From Geminicoccaceae bacterium (GTDB lineage Bacteria; Pseudomonadota; Alphaproteobacteria; Geminicoccales; Geminicoccaceae): DNA of 46,696 nt. The notes beneath the pieces were generated by a model that made no database searches, had not been told where the DNA came from, and saw nothing but the letters and a program-made list of their open reading frames with translations. Where the stretch lies: contig RECO01000194.1 of NCBI GenBank assembly GCA_007694015.1, positions 1-46,696 of the forward strand, given 5' to 3'. Both the position numbers and the translations under genes were made by a program. Positions 36,824 to 44,887 of the stretch are shown here, piece after piece (positions within the stretch are counted from its first letter, which is position 1; each line of letters begins with the position of its first letter).

Positions 36824-38187
36824 TGACCCTGCGCTCGTTGTTTCTCGCCACCGCGCTCGGTGGTGCGGCCCTCGCCATGCCGGCCTTGGCGCCTACGGCC
36901 AAGGCCCAGATGTTCGAGCCTGAAACCTTCACCCTCGACAACGGCATGGAGGTGGTGGTGGTGACCAACCGCCGCGCCCCCGTCGTCAGCCATTGGGTCT
37001 GGTATCGGGTGGGCTCCGCGGACAGCCCGCCCGGCAAGTCGGGCCTGCCCCACTTCGTCGAACATCTGATGTTCAAGGGCACCGAAAATCTCGCCCCCGG
37101 CGAGTTTTCGCGCACCGTGGCGCGCAATGGCGGCACCGAGAACGCCATGACCTCCAACGATTTCACCGCCTATTTCCAGAACATTGCCAAGGACCGTCTG
37201 GAATTGGTGATGACCATGGAGGCGGACCGGATGGCCAATCTGCGCCTGACCGACGCCGAGGTCTATCCCGAGCGCGACGTGGTGTTGGAAGAGCGGCGCT
37301 CACGGGTGGACAACGACCCGGGTGCGCGGCTCTCCGAGCAAATCAACGCGGCCCTTTTCTTGAACCACCCGTACGGCAACCCCGTCATCGGCTGGTACCA
37401 TGAGATCGAGAGCTACAGCCGCGCCGACGCCGAAGCCTTCCACGCCTATTGGTACCACCCGACCAACGCCATCTTGATCGTCGTCGGCGACGTCGACGGC
37501 GCCGAAGTGCGCACGCTGGCCGAGGCCACCTATGGCCAGATCCCCGGCGGGACGTTGCGGCCGCGCCAGCGCCTGGTCGAGCCGCCGCCGCAGGTGGCGC
37601 GGCGCTTGGTCCTGGAGGACGCGCGGGTCAGCCAGCCGAGCCTGTCGCGCGCCTATCTGGCGCCGAGCCAGCGTCAGGCCGGGTGGGAAAAGGCGCACGC
37701 GCTCGACCTCTTCGCCGAAATCCTCGGCGGCGGCAGCACCAGCCGCTTGTACCGTGAACTGGTGGTGGAAAAGGGCTTGGCGGCGTCGGCCGGCGCGTTC
37801 TACCGCGGCACTTCCTACGACGAGACCGCATTCCGCCTGTTCGCCATGCCGCGCCAAGGCGTGGCGCTGGAAGACCTCGAAGCGGCGATGGACGCCGTGC
37901 TGCAGGAAGCGCTCGACGGAGGTGTCACCGAACTGGAGGTGGAGCGTGCGAAGCGCCGCATGGTGGCGGAAGCGGTCTATGCGCGCGACAGCCTGAGCGG
38001 GGCCGCCCGGATCATCGGCTCGGCGCTCACCGCCGGGCTCAGCGTCGACGACATCGAGCTGTGGCCCGAGCGGGTCGAGGCCATGACGGTGGAGGCGGTC
38101 AACACCGCCGCGCGCGCCGTGCTGCGGCCGGAACGCTCGGTCACCGGCTGGCTCCAGGCCCCAACCAGGGAAGGGGAGACGGGGTGA
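36823..38187 (+). CDS. M16-family zinc metallopeptidase, catalytic subunit
   Basis: A 454-residue periplasmic or processing-type peptidase of the pitrilysin clan. A signal peptide (about 1-28, ending TAKAQ) precedes the M16 domain. The inverted zinc motif HFVEH at 77-81 is present, and the third ligand is likely Glu157 in VLEERRSR, at the normal distance of 76. The second-half domain contains LFAEILGGGSTSRLYREL. The adjacent gene encodes a non-catalytic partner, so the active enzyme is probably a heterodimer. Confidence 0.9.
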   Translation: MTLRSLFLATALGGAALAMPALAPTAKAQMFEPETFTLDNGMEVVVVTNRRAPVVSHWVWYRVGSADSPPGKSGLPHFVEHLMFKGTENLAPGEFSRTVARNGGTENAMTSNDFTAYFQNIAKDRLELVMTMEADRMANLRLTDAEVYPERDVVLEERRSRVDNDPGARLSEQINAALFLNHPYGNPVIGWYHEIESYSRADAEAFHAYWYHPTNAILIVVGDVDGAEVRTLAEATYGQIPGGTLRPRQRLVEPPPQVARRLVLEDARVSQPSLSRAYLAPSQRQAGWEKAHALDLFAEILGGGSTSRLYRELVVEKGLAASAGAFYRGTSYDETAFRLFAMPRQGVALEDLEAAMDAVLQEALDGGVTELEVERAKRRMVAEAVYARDSLSGAARIIGSALTAGLSVDDIELWPERVEAMTVEAVNTAARAVLRPERSVTGWLQAPTREGETG

Positions 38188-38191
38188 CGCC

Positions 38192-39508
38192 ATGCGCAAG
38201 TTCTGGCAGGGGGCCCTCATGAGCGGGGCCATGGCACTGGCGGTGGCCGCACCGGTCGAAGCCGCCAAGGTGGAGCGTGTCGTCAGCCCCGGCGGCGTCG
38301 AGGCGTTCTTGCTGCACGAGCCGAGCGTGCCGTTGATCGCGATGTCGTTCTACTTCAAGGGCGGTGCGCAGTTCGAGACGGCCGCGACCGCCGGTCTTGC
38401 CCGGATGACGGCAGCATTGCTCGACGAGGGCGCGGGCGACAAGGACAGCCTCGCCTTTCGCACCGAACTCGAAGACAACGCGATCCGTCTCGGCTTCGAT
38501 GCCAACCGCGACGGTTTCTCGGGCGATTTGCGCACGCTCTCGGCGAACCGGGAACTGGCCTTCGAGCTGGCCCGCCTCGCCTTGAACGAACCGCGCTTCG
38601 ATGCCGAGCCGATCGAGCGCATCCGCGCCCAATCCATCGCTATGCTGCGCCGGCGTGAAAACGATCCCAACACGCTGGCGCGCGAGCACTTCTTCCGCAC
38701 CGCATTTCCCGAACATACCTACGGCATCTCGGAGCGCGGCACCATCGAGACGGTGAGCGGCATCGAGCGCGACGACCTGGTTGCCTTCATCCAGAAGCAA
38801 TTGGTCCGCGACCGGCTGCACGTGGGCGTTGCCGGCGACATCACCGCCGCAGAACTCGCCCCTGTCCTCGACCGGATCTTCGGCGGGCTGCCGGCCACCG
38901 GCCCCGCGCCGGAGGTTGCGGCCATCACGCCGCTTGGCGGCGACGTCTTGGTGGTACCGCAGGCGGTGCCGCAAAGCGTGGTGTTCTTCGGCCATCCGGG
39001 CATCGCGCGGCAGGACCCGGACTACTACGCCGCCTACATCGCCAACTACATCATCGGCGGCGGCGGCTTCCAGTCGCGGTTGTTGCAGGAAATCCGCGAA
39101 AAACGCGGTCTCGCCTATTCGGCCCACAGCTTCCTCTTGGAAGCGGAGCACAGCCCCTTGTGGGTTGGTGGCGTGGCGACCAACAACGCCGATGTCGCCG
39201 AGAGCATCCGCCTCGTCCGCGAGCAGGTGGCCGGCATGGCCGCGGGCGAGATCAGCGCCGAAGACCTGGCAGGGGCCCAGACCTTCCTCACCGGCTCCTT
39301 TCCCTTGCGCCTCACCAGCAACGCGCAAGTCGCCTCGCTCCTGGTCGGCATGTCGGTCGCCGATCTGGGTGTCGACTTTCTGGAGCGCCGCAACGCCTAT
39401 ATCGAGGCGGTGACCCTCGATGACCTGCACCGCGTGGCGGCACGGATGTTCGACCCCGACGCCCTACTGTTCGTCGTGGTCGGCCAGCCGCAGGGGCTGG
39501 AGGGCTGA
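38192..39508 (+). CDS. M16-family peptidase-like subunit without zinc site
   Basis: A 438-residue M16 relative with an N-terminal signal peptide (to about PVEAAK). The region that should hold HxxEH reads TAGLARMTAALLDEG, so the zinc site is absent. The C-terminal M16 half is intact, with IIGGGGFQSRLLQEIREKRG and YSAHSFL, the substrate-binding Arg/Tyr region. It follows the catalytic gene by four bases. The pattern matches the paired alpha/beta organisation of two-subunit M16 enzymes. Confidence 0.88.
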   Translation: MRKFWQGALMSGAMALAVAAPVEAAKVERVVSPGGVEAFLLHEPSVPLIAMSFYFKGGAQFETAATAGLARMTAALLDEGAGDKDSLAFRTELEDNAIRLGFDANRDGFSGDLRTLSANRELAFELARLALNEPRFDAEPIERIRAQSIAMLRRRENDPNTLAREHFFRTAFPEHTYGISERGTIETVSGIERDDLVAFIQKQLVRDRLHVGVAGDITAAELAPVLDRIFGGLPATGPAPEVAAITPLGGDVLVVPQAVPQSVVFFGHPGIARQDPDYYAAYIANYIIGGGGFQSRLLQEIREKRGLAYSAHSFLLEAEHSPLWVGGVATNNADVAESIRLVREQVAGMAAGEISAEDLAGAQTFLTGSFPLRLTSNAQVASLLVGMSVADLGVDFLERRNAYIEAVTLDDLHRVAARMFDPDALLFVVVGQPQGLEG

Positions 39509-39521
39509 CGCCCGGCTTGCC

Positions 39522-41303
39522 ATGAGCCTGCCGATCCGCCGGCTGCCGCCGACCCTGGTCAACCGCATCGCCGCCGGCGAAGTGGTCGAGCGGCCGGCGT
39601 CGGTGGTGAAGGAGTTGGTCGAGAACGCGATCGATGCCGGTGGCCGCCAGGTCGACGTCGAACTGGCGGGCGCCGGCAGCAGTCGCATCGTCGTCAAGGA
39701 CGACGGCAGCGGCATGGCGGCCGAGGCCCTTGCACTCGCGGTCGAGCGGCACGCCACCTCGAAGCTGCCCGGCGACGACCTTTTGGCCCTCGGCTATCTG
39801 GGTTTTCGCGGCGAAGCCCTGCCTTCGATCGCGGCCGTCAGCCGGCTGACCCTGACCAGCCGCACCGCCGCCGCCCCCCACGCCGCCAGCTTGACGGTCG
39901 ACGCCGGCGAGATCGGCGAGGTGCGCCCGGCGGCGGGCGGGATCGGCACCGAGGTGGTGGTCGAGGACCTCTTCTACGCCACCCCGGCGCGGCTCAAGTT
40001 CCTGCGCACCGCCAAGGCCGAGTTGCAGGCCGTTGGCGACACGCTGCGCCGCCTGGCCCTCGCCCATCCCACGGTCGGCTTCAGCCTCGCCCACGAGGGC
40101 CGCACCCTGGCGCGCTACAATGCCGCCTTGGACCGCCGCGAGCGGGCGATCGACGTCGTGGGCACGGCATTGGCCGATGCGATCCAGGTGCGCGCCGCGC
40201 GCGACGGCATCGAGCTGGAGGCGTTTTGCGCCCTGCCGACCGCGGCGGCGCGCAACGCCCGCCAGCAGTACCTGACCGTCAACGGCCGCCCGGTGACCGA
40301 CCGCCTGCTGCAGGGGGCGCTGAAGGGGGCTTATGCCGACCTGTTGTTCCACGACCGCCAGCCGGTCGCGGTGGTGCATCTCGACGTCGCCCCGACCCTG
40401 GTGGACGTGAACGTGCACCCGGCCAAGGCCGAGGTGCGGTTTCAAGAGCCCGGTGCCGTACGCGGCCTCGTCGTCGGCGCGATCAAGCGGGCCCTGGCCG
40501 AGCACGGCCAAGCGACCGCGCGCTCGCTGAGCCAAGCCGCCCTCGGCGCCTGGCGCGCACCTGCGGTCGCGGCCGCTCCACCGAGCCCGCCGCGACCGAG
40601 TGGGAGTGCTGGCTGGACCCGGCCCGCCGCCGCCCCGGCTTTGGGGCTGGCCGAAGCGCGGGCGCCGTTCGCCTCCCCACCGCCGGCACCGGCCGCACCA
40701 GCGCCCGCAGCGGAGGGGAGTGAGCCTGGCCCCCTCGGCCACGCCCGCGCCCAGCTGCACGGCACCTACATCCTGGCCGAAGCCGAAGGCGGCCTCGTGC
40801 TGGTCGACATGCACGCAGCGCACGAGCGGATCGTCTACGAACGGCTGAAGGCGAGCCTCCACGACGGTGTCGCCAGCCAGACGCTGCTCTTGCCGGTGGT
40901 CGTCGAGCTCGACGAAGCTGCGGTGGACCAGCTCGAACAGGCCGCTGGCGACCTCGCCCGGCTCGGCCTCGAGGTCGAGCGCTTCGGTCGGGGGGCGGTG
41001 TTGGTCCGCGCCCTGCCCGCCCTTTTGGGCCAGGCCGACGCTGCGGCCTTGGTCAAGGACGTGGCCGATGATCTGGCGGAGCACGGCACGGCGCTGGCGC
41101 TCGACGAGGCGCTTTTGCGCGTCGCCGCGCGGATCGCCTGCCATGGCAGCGTGCGCGCCGGCCAGCGCCTCGGACTGGAGGCGATGAACGCGCTGTTGCG
41201 CACCATGGAAACGACCCCCAACAGCGGCCAGTGCAACCACGGCCGACCGACTTACGTCCGGCTGGAACGCGGCGACCTGGAGCGCTTGTTCGGCAGACGA
41301 TGA
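39522..41303 (+). CDS. mutL: DNA mismatch repair protein MutL
   Basis: MutL couples MutS mismatch recognition to strand removal. The 593-residue protein has the GHKL ATPase domain with VVKELVENAIDAG, DDGSGM, FRGEALPSIAAVS and the NVHPAKAEVRF block. A Pro/Ala-rich linker lies around 340-405. The C-terminal domain holds the endonuclease metal motif, as DMHAAHERIVYE rather than the usual DQHA, with ACHG and QCNHGRP. It therefore looks like an endonuclease-type MutL despite the Gln-to-Met change. It starts 13 bases after the M16 gene. Confidence 0.94.
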   Translation: MSLPIRRLPPTLVNRIAAGEVVERPASVVKELVENAIDAGGRQVDVELAGAGSSRIVVKDDGSGMAAEALALAVERHATSKLPGDDLLALGYLGFRGEALPSIAAVSRLTLTSRTAAAPHAASLTVDAGEIGEVRPAAGGIGTEVVVEDLFYATPARLKFLRTAKAELQAVGDTLRRLALAHPTVGFSLAHEGRTLARYNAALDRRERAIDVVGTALADAIQVRAARDGIELEAFCALPTAAARNARQQYLTVNGRPVTDRLLQGALKGAYADLLFHDRQPVAVVHLDVAPTLVDVNVHPAKAEVRFQEPGAVRGLVVGAIKRALAEHGQATARSLSQAALGAWRAPAVAAAPPSPPRPSGSAGWTRPAAAPALGLAEARAPFASPPPAPAAPAPAAEGSEPGPLGHARAQLHGTYILAEAEGGLVLVDMHAAHERIVYERLKASLHDGVASQTLLLPVVVELDEAAVDQLEQAAGDLARLGLEVERFGRGAVLVRALPALLGQADAAALVKDVADDLAEHGTALALDEALLRVAARIACHGSVRAGQRLGLEAMNALLRTMETTPNSGQCNHGRPTYVRLERGDLERLFGRR

Positions 41304-41342
41304 GCGACCGCAGGTCGCCTTCACAACGCCGCTCGAAAGCGG
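41304..41342 (+). other. Two small hairpins in the mutL-fdxA spacer
   Basis: GCGACC-GCA-GGTCGC (41304-41318) begins directly after the mutL stop, and CCGCT-CGAA-AGCGG (41329-41342) follows. Neither has a T-run, so intrinsic termination is weakly supported. They could stabilise the 3' end of the upstream message. Confidence 0.35.
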
Positions 41343-41384
41343 TATCGCGCGTGTCACGTTGCTGATTCGAAGGACCTCCCCCCC

Positions 41385-41726
41385 ATGACCTACGTCGTCA
41401 CCGAAGCCTGCATCCGCTGCAAGTACATGGATTGTGTGGAGGTATGCCCCGTCGACTGCTTCTATGAGGGGGCCAACATGCTCGTCATCAACCCCGACGA
41501 GTGCATCGACTGCGGTGTGTGCGAGCCCGAATGCCCGGCCGAAGCCATCCTGCCCGATACCGAGCCGGAGGCCGAAAAGTGGTTGGAGTTGAACCGCACC
41601 TATTCGACCGGTGCTTGGCCGAACATCACCCGCAAGGGCGAAGCCCCCACCGATGCCGAAACCTATCAAGGCATGGCGGGCAAGTTCGAGAAGTTCTTCG
41701 ATCCGACGCCCGGCGAAGGCAGCTGA
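41385..41726 (+). CDS. fdxA: 7Fe ferredoxin FdxA
   Basis: A small electron carrier with one [3Fe-4S] and one [4Fe-4S] cluster. The 113-residue protein has Cys9, Cys12, Cys17, Cys21 (with Pro), Cys25, Cys40, Cys43, Cys46 and Cys50. This matches the Azotobacter FdI spacing with a one-residue shift. From that family, Cys9, Cys17 and Cys50 would bind the 3Fe cluster, and Cys21, Cys40, Cys43 and Cys46 the 4Fe cluster. The acidic tail [12 protein letters not shown] is typical of the alphaproteobacterial form. GGACC lies upstream of the ATG. The next gene is carD, a frequent pairing. Confidence 0.95.
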   Translation: MTYVVTEACIRCKYMDCVEVCPVDCFYEGANMLVINPDECIDCGVCEPECPAEAILPDTEPEAEKWLELNRTYSTGAWPNITRKGEAPTDAETYQGMAGKFEKFFDPTPGEGS

Positions 41727-41842
41727 ACCGGCAGCGACCGTCGGTCCGACCGGCGAAGGGCTGCCTTTAGCTGGATTTCGTCACGGTTTTGTGTTATCCC
41801 CAGCCTCCTTGAGGGATATCGATCGAAGAAGGTCGTTTTCAC

Positions 41843-41861
41843 TGAGTGGCACGGCCACTCA
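41843..41861 (+). promoter_or_regulatory. Hairpin in the carD leader
   Basis: TGAGTGGC-ACG-GCCACTCA is a perfect eight-bp stem with a three-base loop in the 253-bp fdxA-carD gap. It lies about 120 bases before the carD ATG and has no U-run, so it may be a leader structure or operator. The rest of the gap holds no gene that I can support. Confidence 0.35.
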
Positions 41862-41979
41862 ATTCACTCGCTCGGCGCGATGGCAAACGGACGACTTCGG
41901 TCTGCCCGAGGTTGTCGCCGACCGTCGTTGGCCGAGGGCGACCTGCCGAACGATCGATCTGGCTGAGGAATGGATCTGC

Positions 41980-42483
41980 ATGACCAAGAAGTTGGCGTTC
42001 GCTGCGGGTGATTACATCGTTTATCCGTCCCACGGTGTGGGTCGGATCACCGCCGTCGAGAAGGAGACCATCGCCGGTATCGACCTCGAGATGTTCGTGG
42101 TCTCGTTCGAACAGGACCGTTTGATCCTCCGCGTCCCGGTCGACAAGGTGGCCAAGTCGGGCATGCGCAAGCTCTCCTCCAAGGAAAAGATCCACTCCGC
42201 CTTGGAAACCCTCAAGACCCGCATCCGCCCGCGCCGCTCGGTCATGTGGAGCCGCCGCGCCCAGGAATACGAGGCGAAGATCAACTCCGGCGACCCGGTC
42301 TCGATCGCCGAGGTGGTGCGCGAACTGCACAAGACCGAGGACCAGGAACAGTCCTACAGCGAGCGCCAAATGTACCGCGCCGCCCTGGAGCGCCTGGCCC
42401 GCGAGGTTGCGGCGATCGACCGCACCGACGAGGTGGCGGCCACCGCCAAGCTCGAAAAGGTGCTCCTCGCCCACGCGGCCTGA
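41980..42483 (+). CDS. carD: CarD-family RNA polymerase-binding regulator
   Basis: CarD proteins bind the RNAP beta subunit and stabilise open promoter complexes. The 167-residue protein has the N-terminal Tudor-like domain with FAAGDYIVYPSHGVGRI and LILRVPVDKVAKSGMRKLS. The C-terminal helical DNA-binding domain carries the conserved Trp in SVMWSRRAQEYEAKI. GAGGA lies ten bases before ATG. The 253-bp gap after fdxA suggests its own promoter. It ends in a strong terminator. Confidence 0.94.
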   Translation: MTKKLAFAAGDYIVYPSHGVGRITAVEKETIAGIDLEMFVVSFEQDRLILRVPVDKVAKSGMRKLSSKEKIHSALETLKTRIRPRRSVMWSRRAQEYEAKINSGDPVSIAEVVRELHKTEDQEQSYSERQMYRAALERLAREVAAIDRTDEVAATAKLEKVLLAHAA

Positions 42484-42505
42484 GCCCAAAGCCACGACCA
42501 ACGCG

Positions 42506-42533
42506 AAAGGGGCGCCCAAAGGGCGCCCCTTTT
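42506..42533 (+). terminator. Intrinsic terminator of carD
   Basis: AAAGGGGCGCCC and GGGCGCCCCTTT are perfect 12-base arms around AAA, and the hairpin ends in TTTT. It lies 23 bases after the carD stop. It is the most convincing rho-independent terminator in the window. Confidence 0.9.
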
Positions 42534-42641
42534 GTTGGGCCGCCTTCCGGTTGGGTTGCGCATATCCGGCGTTGGTGCGCACGCTTCGGTGCTCAATCGG
42601 CACGAAGTGTCGAGGAATTTCCCGATAAATTTCCGTAGTTC

Positions 42642-42799
42642 CTAGACCGTGTGCGGCTTGGCTGTGCGCAGCCTCTTATTCAATTTACCGAAGGGTGATT
42701 GAAGCGGATCGATATTTGGAGTGTAAAGACACAGGTACGCCAGTTCGGTTCGAGTGGCTTCGATGACCTCGCGTATACTGTCGACTTCGTCAACGCCTA
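42642..42799 (-). pseudogene. IS630-family transposase C-terminal remnant
   Basis: The minus-strand translation contains SIREVIEATRTELAYL followed by YTPNIDPLQSPFGKLNKRLR. This aligns with the transposase end that normally reads ...YLPPYSPDFNPIEQAFAKLKALLR. The third catalytic acid of the DDE triad (E in NPIE) is Gln here, and the frame ends early, so it is dead. Base composition is visibly less GC-rich than the surroundings. The coding part begins exactly at the TA edge of the MITE. No 5' part, partner orf or IS ends are visible. Confidence 0.8.
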
Positions 42800-42962
42800 G
42801 AGCGTTTCCCGAAATGCTTGACCATCCCTCACCCCCGCCCGCCGGGGTCCCCAAGCTGCTTTGCAGCTTGGGGTGGCCGACCACCCACGAGTGTACGATA
42901 CCATGGGTGGCCGGCAGGGGGTGAGGGATGGCCCGTGCGCTACCTAACCGGGAAACGCTCTA
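42798..42962. mobile_element. MITE-like element with perfect inverted termini and TA flanks
   Basis: A 161-bp core (42800-42960) has termini GAGCGTTTCCCG and CGGGAAACGCTC, perfect to 15 bp with the flanking CTA/TAG, and TA on both sides. Further inside are 15-bp subterminal inverted repeats (42822-42836 and 42917-42931), a perfect 11-bp hairpin around TTT (42849-42873), and CCACCCA/TGGGTGG (42881-42910). It has no coding capacity. TA flanks match the target preference of IS630/Tc1-type transposases, and a decayed IS630 lies directly next to it. A truncated relative is at 6675-6722. Confidence 0.8.
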
Positions 42963-42980
42963 GCGCCATCGACGGCAAGT

Positions 42981-43031
42981 CCGACGGCCTTGGCCGTCGG
43001 TCGGGGGTCCAGGGGGGCAAAAGCCCCCTGG
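42981..43031. repeat. Hairpin-rich intergenic repeat, copy B
   Basis: CCGACGGCC-TT-GGCCGTCGG (42981-43000) is followed by GGGGGTCC and a G-run/C-run hairpin CCAGGGGGGC-AAAA-GCCCCCTGG with a one-base bulge (43009-43031). It ends 10 bases before the stop of the minus-strand MFS gene. It lies 18 bp from the MITE, the same order and orientation as the MITE fragment and copy A near pyc. Confidence 0.65.
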
Positions 43032-43041
43032 CGCTACCCTT

Positions 43042-44247
43042 TCACCCTATTCCTTGCCTCCTCCTAACCGTCGCCAGCAGCAGGACGGCCGTGAGGCTGA
43101 CCGCTGCTGCGAGGGTGAAGCCGGCGGCGTAGCTGTCGGTGCGGGCGACGACGAAGCCGAAGAGCGGGGGCAGGGCGACGATGCCGAGGAAATTGAACAT
43201 CATGGCACCGGCGGTGAGCGTGCTGGCGCGGGCGGGGTCGATTTGGGCGGCGGCGGCGAGCAGGAGGCCGGTCCAGGACATGATGCTGAGGCCCAAGAAC
43301 GCGGCGAGGGCGGCGATGAGGAGGGGGCTCGTGCCGGGACCCACCTGGGTGAGGATGGCGACGCCCAGGGTGGCGAGCACGGCGAGGACGGTAATCGTTT
43401 GGCGGACGCCGAAGAACTGATCGGCGAGCCAACCCCAAACGACACGGGCGGGCACACCCATAGCCTGCAACAGGCCGTAGAGGGCGCCGGCGAGCGCCAG
43501 GGGCAAGCCGACTTCGAGGACGAGGTGGGCGGTGAAGAAGGTGCTGAGGCAGAGTTGCACGCCGGCGAGGCAGAAGCCGGCGAGGCACAGGCGCAGGAGC
43601 AGCGGGTCGGCCAGGACCGCGGCGATCGGTGAGCCCGTGCGCGGGCGGCGCTGGAGGCGTGCCGCGTCCAACCGGCGGCGCCAGGTGGAGAGGGCGAGGC
43701 CGAGGCCCGCCAAGAGGGCGGCCGTGGCCAGGAGTGCACCTTGCCAGCCGAGCTGGTGGGCGAGGGTGGGGCTGGTCAGACCGACCAGGAGGCCAGCGCC
43801 GGGTACGGCGGTTTGTTTGATCGAGAAGACGCGGCCGTAGAGCGCCGGCGGCGCGTTTGCTGCCAGGATTTCGCTGCTGGTGGGGGTGGTGAGGCCGAGC
43901 GCGCTGCCGGCGACAAGGGCGGCGAGGGCCAAGAGGGTCAGCTCACCGGTGCTGGCGAGGAGGAGGGCGCCCATGGCCATCATCTGCGCGATCAGGCTCG
44001 CGGTCATCGGCCCGACGGGTGCGAGGAGCCGGTCCGACCAGGCACTCACCACTGCACCCGCGAGGTAGGCGAGGGCGACGAAATAGCCGGCCCAGGCCGC
44101 CGGGACGCCGAGGTCGGGGCCGATCACCGGGGCGAGCACGGCGACGCTGAGGATCGAGACGTTGACCGAGATCTGGACGCTCAACGTGGCTGCGAGCGGC
44201 ACCCAGAGGCGGCGCCACGGGCTGATCGCGGCCGGTGGTGCGGCCAC
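43042..44247 (-). CDS. MFS transporter
   Basis: A 401-residue membrane protein with about 12 hydrophobic segments and Arg/Pro-rich cytoplasmic loops. The middle loop near 190-205 (TWRRRLDAARLQRRPRTGS) separates two six-helix halves, the major-facilitator pattern. YGRVFSIKQTAVPGAGLLVG and FGVRQTITVLAVLATL resemble export or nitrate/cyanate-like members, but the substrate is not recognisable. The GTG start lies three bases after the DUF971 stop. It is the distal gene of the minus-strand cluster and borders the transposon scar. Confidence 0.85.
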   Translation of the reverse strand: MAAPPAAISPWRRLWVPLAATLSVQISVNVSILSVAVLAPVIGPDLGVPAAWAGYFVALAYLAGAVVSAWSDRLLAPVGPMTASLIAQMMAMGALLLASTGELTLLALAALVAGSALGLTTPTSSEILAANAPPALYGRVFSIKQTAVPGAGLLVGLTSPTLAHQLGWQGALLATAALLAGLGLALSTWRRRLDAARLQRRPRTGSPIAAVLADPLLLRLCLAGFCLAGVQLCLSTFFTAHLVLEVGLPLALAGALYGLLQAMGVPARVVWGWLADQFFGVRQTITVLAVLATLGVAILTQVGPGTSPLLIAALAAFLGLSIMSWTGLLLAAAAQIDPARASTLTAGAMMFNFLGIVALPPLFGFVVARTDSYAAGFTLAAAVSLTAVLLLATVRRRQGIG

Positions 44248-44250
44248 GGC

Positions 44251-44616
44251 TCAGGGGTCGCGGCTGAGACCGCGGGCGGCGAGGGCCTCCAGATAGGTTT
44301 GCCAGATGCGGTCCTGGTCGCGGCCGAGCCCGTAGAGATAGGCCCAGGTGTAGATGCCGGTCTCGTGCAGGTCGTCGAACTTGATCCGCACGGCGTAGGT
44401 GCCGACCGGCTCGACCGCCATGATGCCGACCGGGCGCTTGCCGCCGAGGATGGTCTTTTGGCCGGGACCGTGCCCCATGACCTCGGCGGAGGGGCTTTCC
44501 ACCCGCAGGAGTTCCGCCGGCAGTCGACAGGTGGTGCCGTCGTCGAAGTCGATTTCCAACAGCTTCTCGGCGCGCCGAACGCGGAGTTCCACCGGCCAGG
44601 GTGCGGGCTCGGCCAT
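44251..44616 (-). CDS. DUF971 domain protein
   Basis: A 121-residue protein of the DUF971 / gamma-butyrobetaine-hydroxylase N-terminal-like fold, seen from LLEIDFDDGTTCRLPAELLR, RVESPSAEVMGHG and FDDLHETGIYTWAYLYGLG. The biochemical function of the stand-alone form is not established; links to Fe-S or cofactor biology have been suggested for relatives. It lies three bases after the Trm112 gene. Confidence 0.88.
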   Translation of the reverse strand: MAEPAPWPVELRVRRAEKLLEIDFDDGTTCRLPAELLRVESPSAEVMGHGPGQKTILGGKRPVGIMAVEPVGTYAVRIKFDDLHETGIYTWAYLYGLGRDQDRIWQTYLEALAARGLSRDP

Positions 44617-44619
44617 GGC

Positions 44620-44850
44620 TCAAGGTGCCTTGAGCTGGTCGGGGATGGCTTCGTCCTGGCCGAGTTCGCGCGCTTCGTCGACCAGCATGATGGGAATGCC
44701 GTCGCGGATCGGATAGGCGAGGCCGGCGGCTTCGCTCACCAGTTCCTGGCGCTCGCGGTCGTAGCGCAGCGTCTGCTTGGTCAGCGGGCAGACCAGGATG
44801 TCGAGCAGCTTCGGATCGATCGCGGGTGCTGCCTTCGGTTCTTCGGTCAT
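44620..44850 (-). CDS. Trm112-family zinc-ribbon-like protein
   Basis: A 76-residue protein similar to E. coli YcaR and eukaryotic Trm112, with [18 protein letters not shown] and [19 protein letters not shown]. Trm112 proteins activate methyltransferase partners. Here only one Cys of the zinc site is kept, so metal binding is unlikely. GGAGACGACG precedes ATG 44850; the longer frame starts inside the 37-base spacer to the LON-domain gene. Confidence 0.85.
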   Translation of the reverse strand: MTEEPKAAPAIDPKLLDILVCPLTKQTLRYDRERQELVSEAAGLAYPIRDGIPIMLVDEARELGQDEAIPDQLKAP

Positions 44851-44887
44851 CGTCGTCTCCGGCGCCGGCAACACGGCCGGCTCGGGT

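Noticed and set aside
42642-42884. Intact 80-residue minus-strand gene
   Set aside because: Its first third translates MITE inverted repeats and the rest is a dead transposase tail, so it is not a functional small gene.
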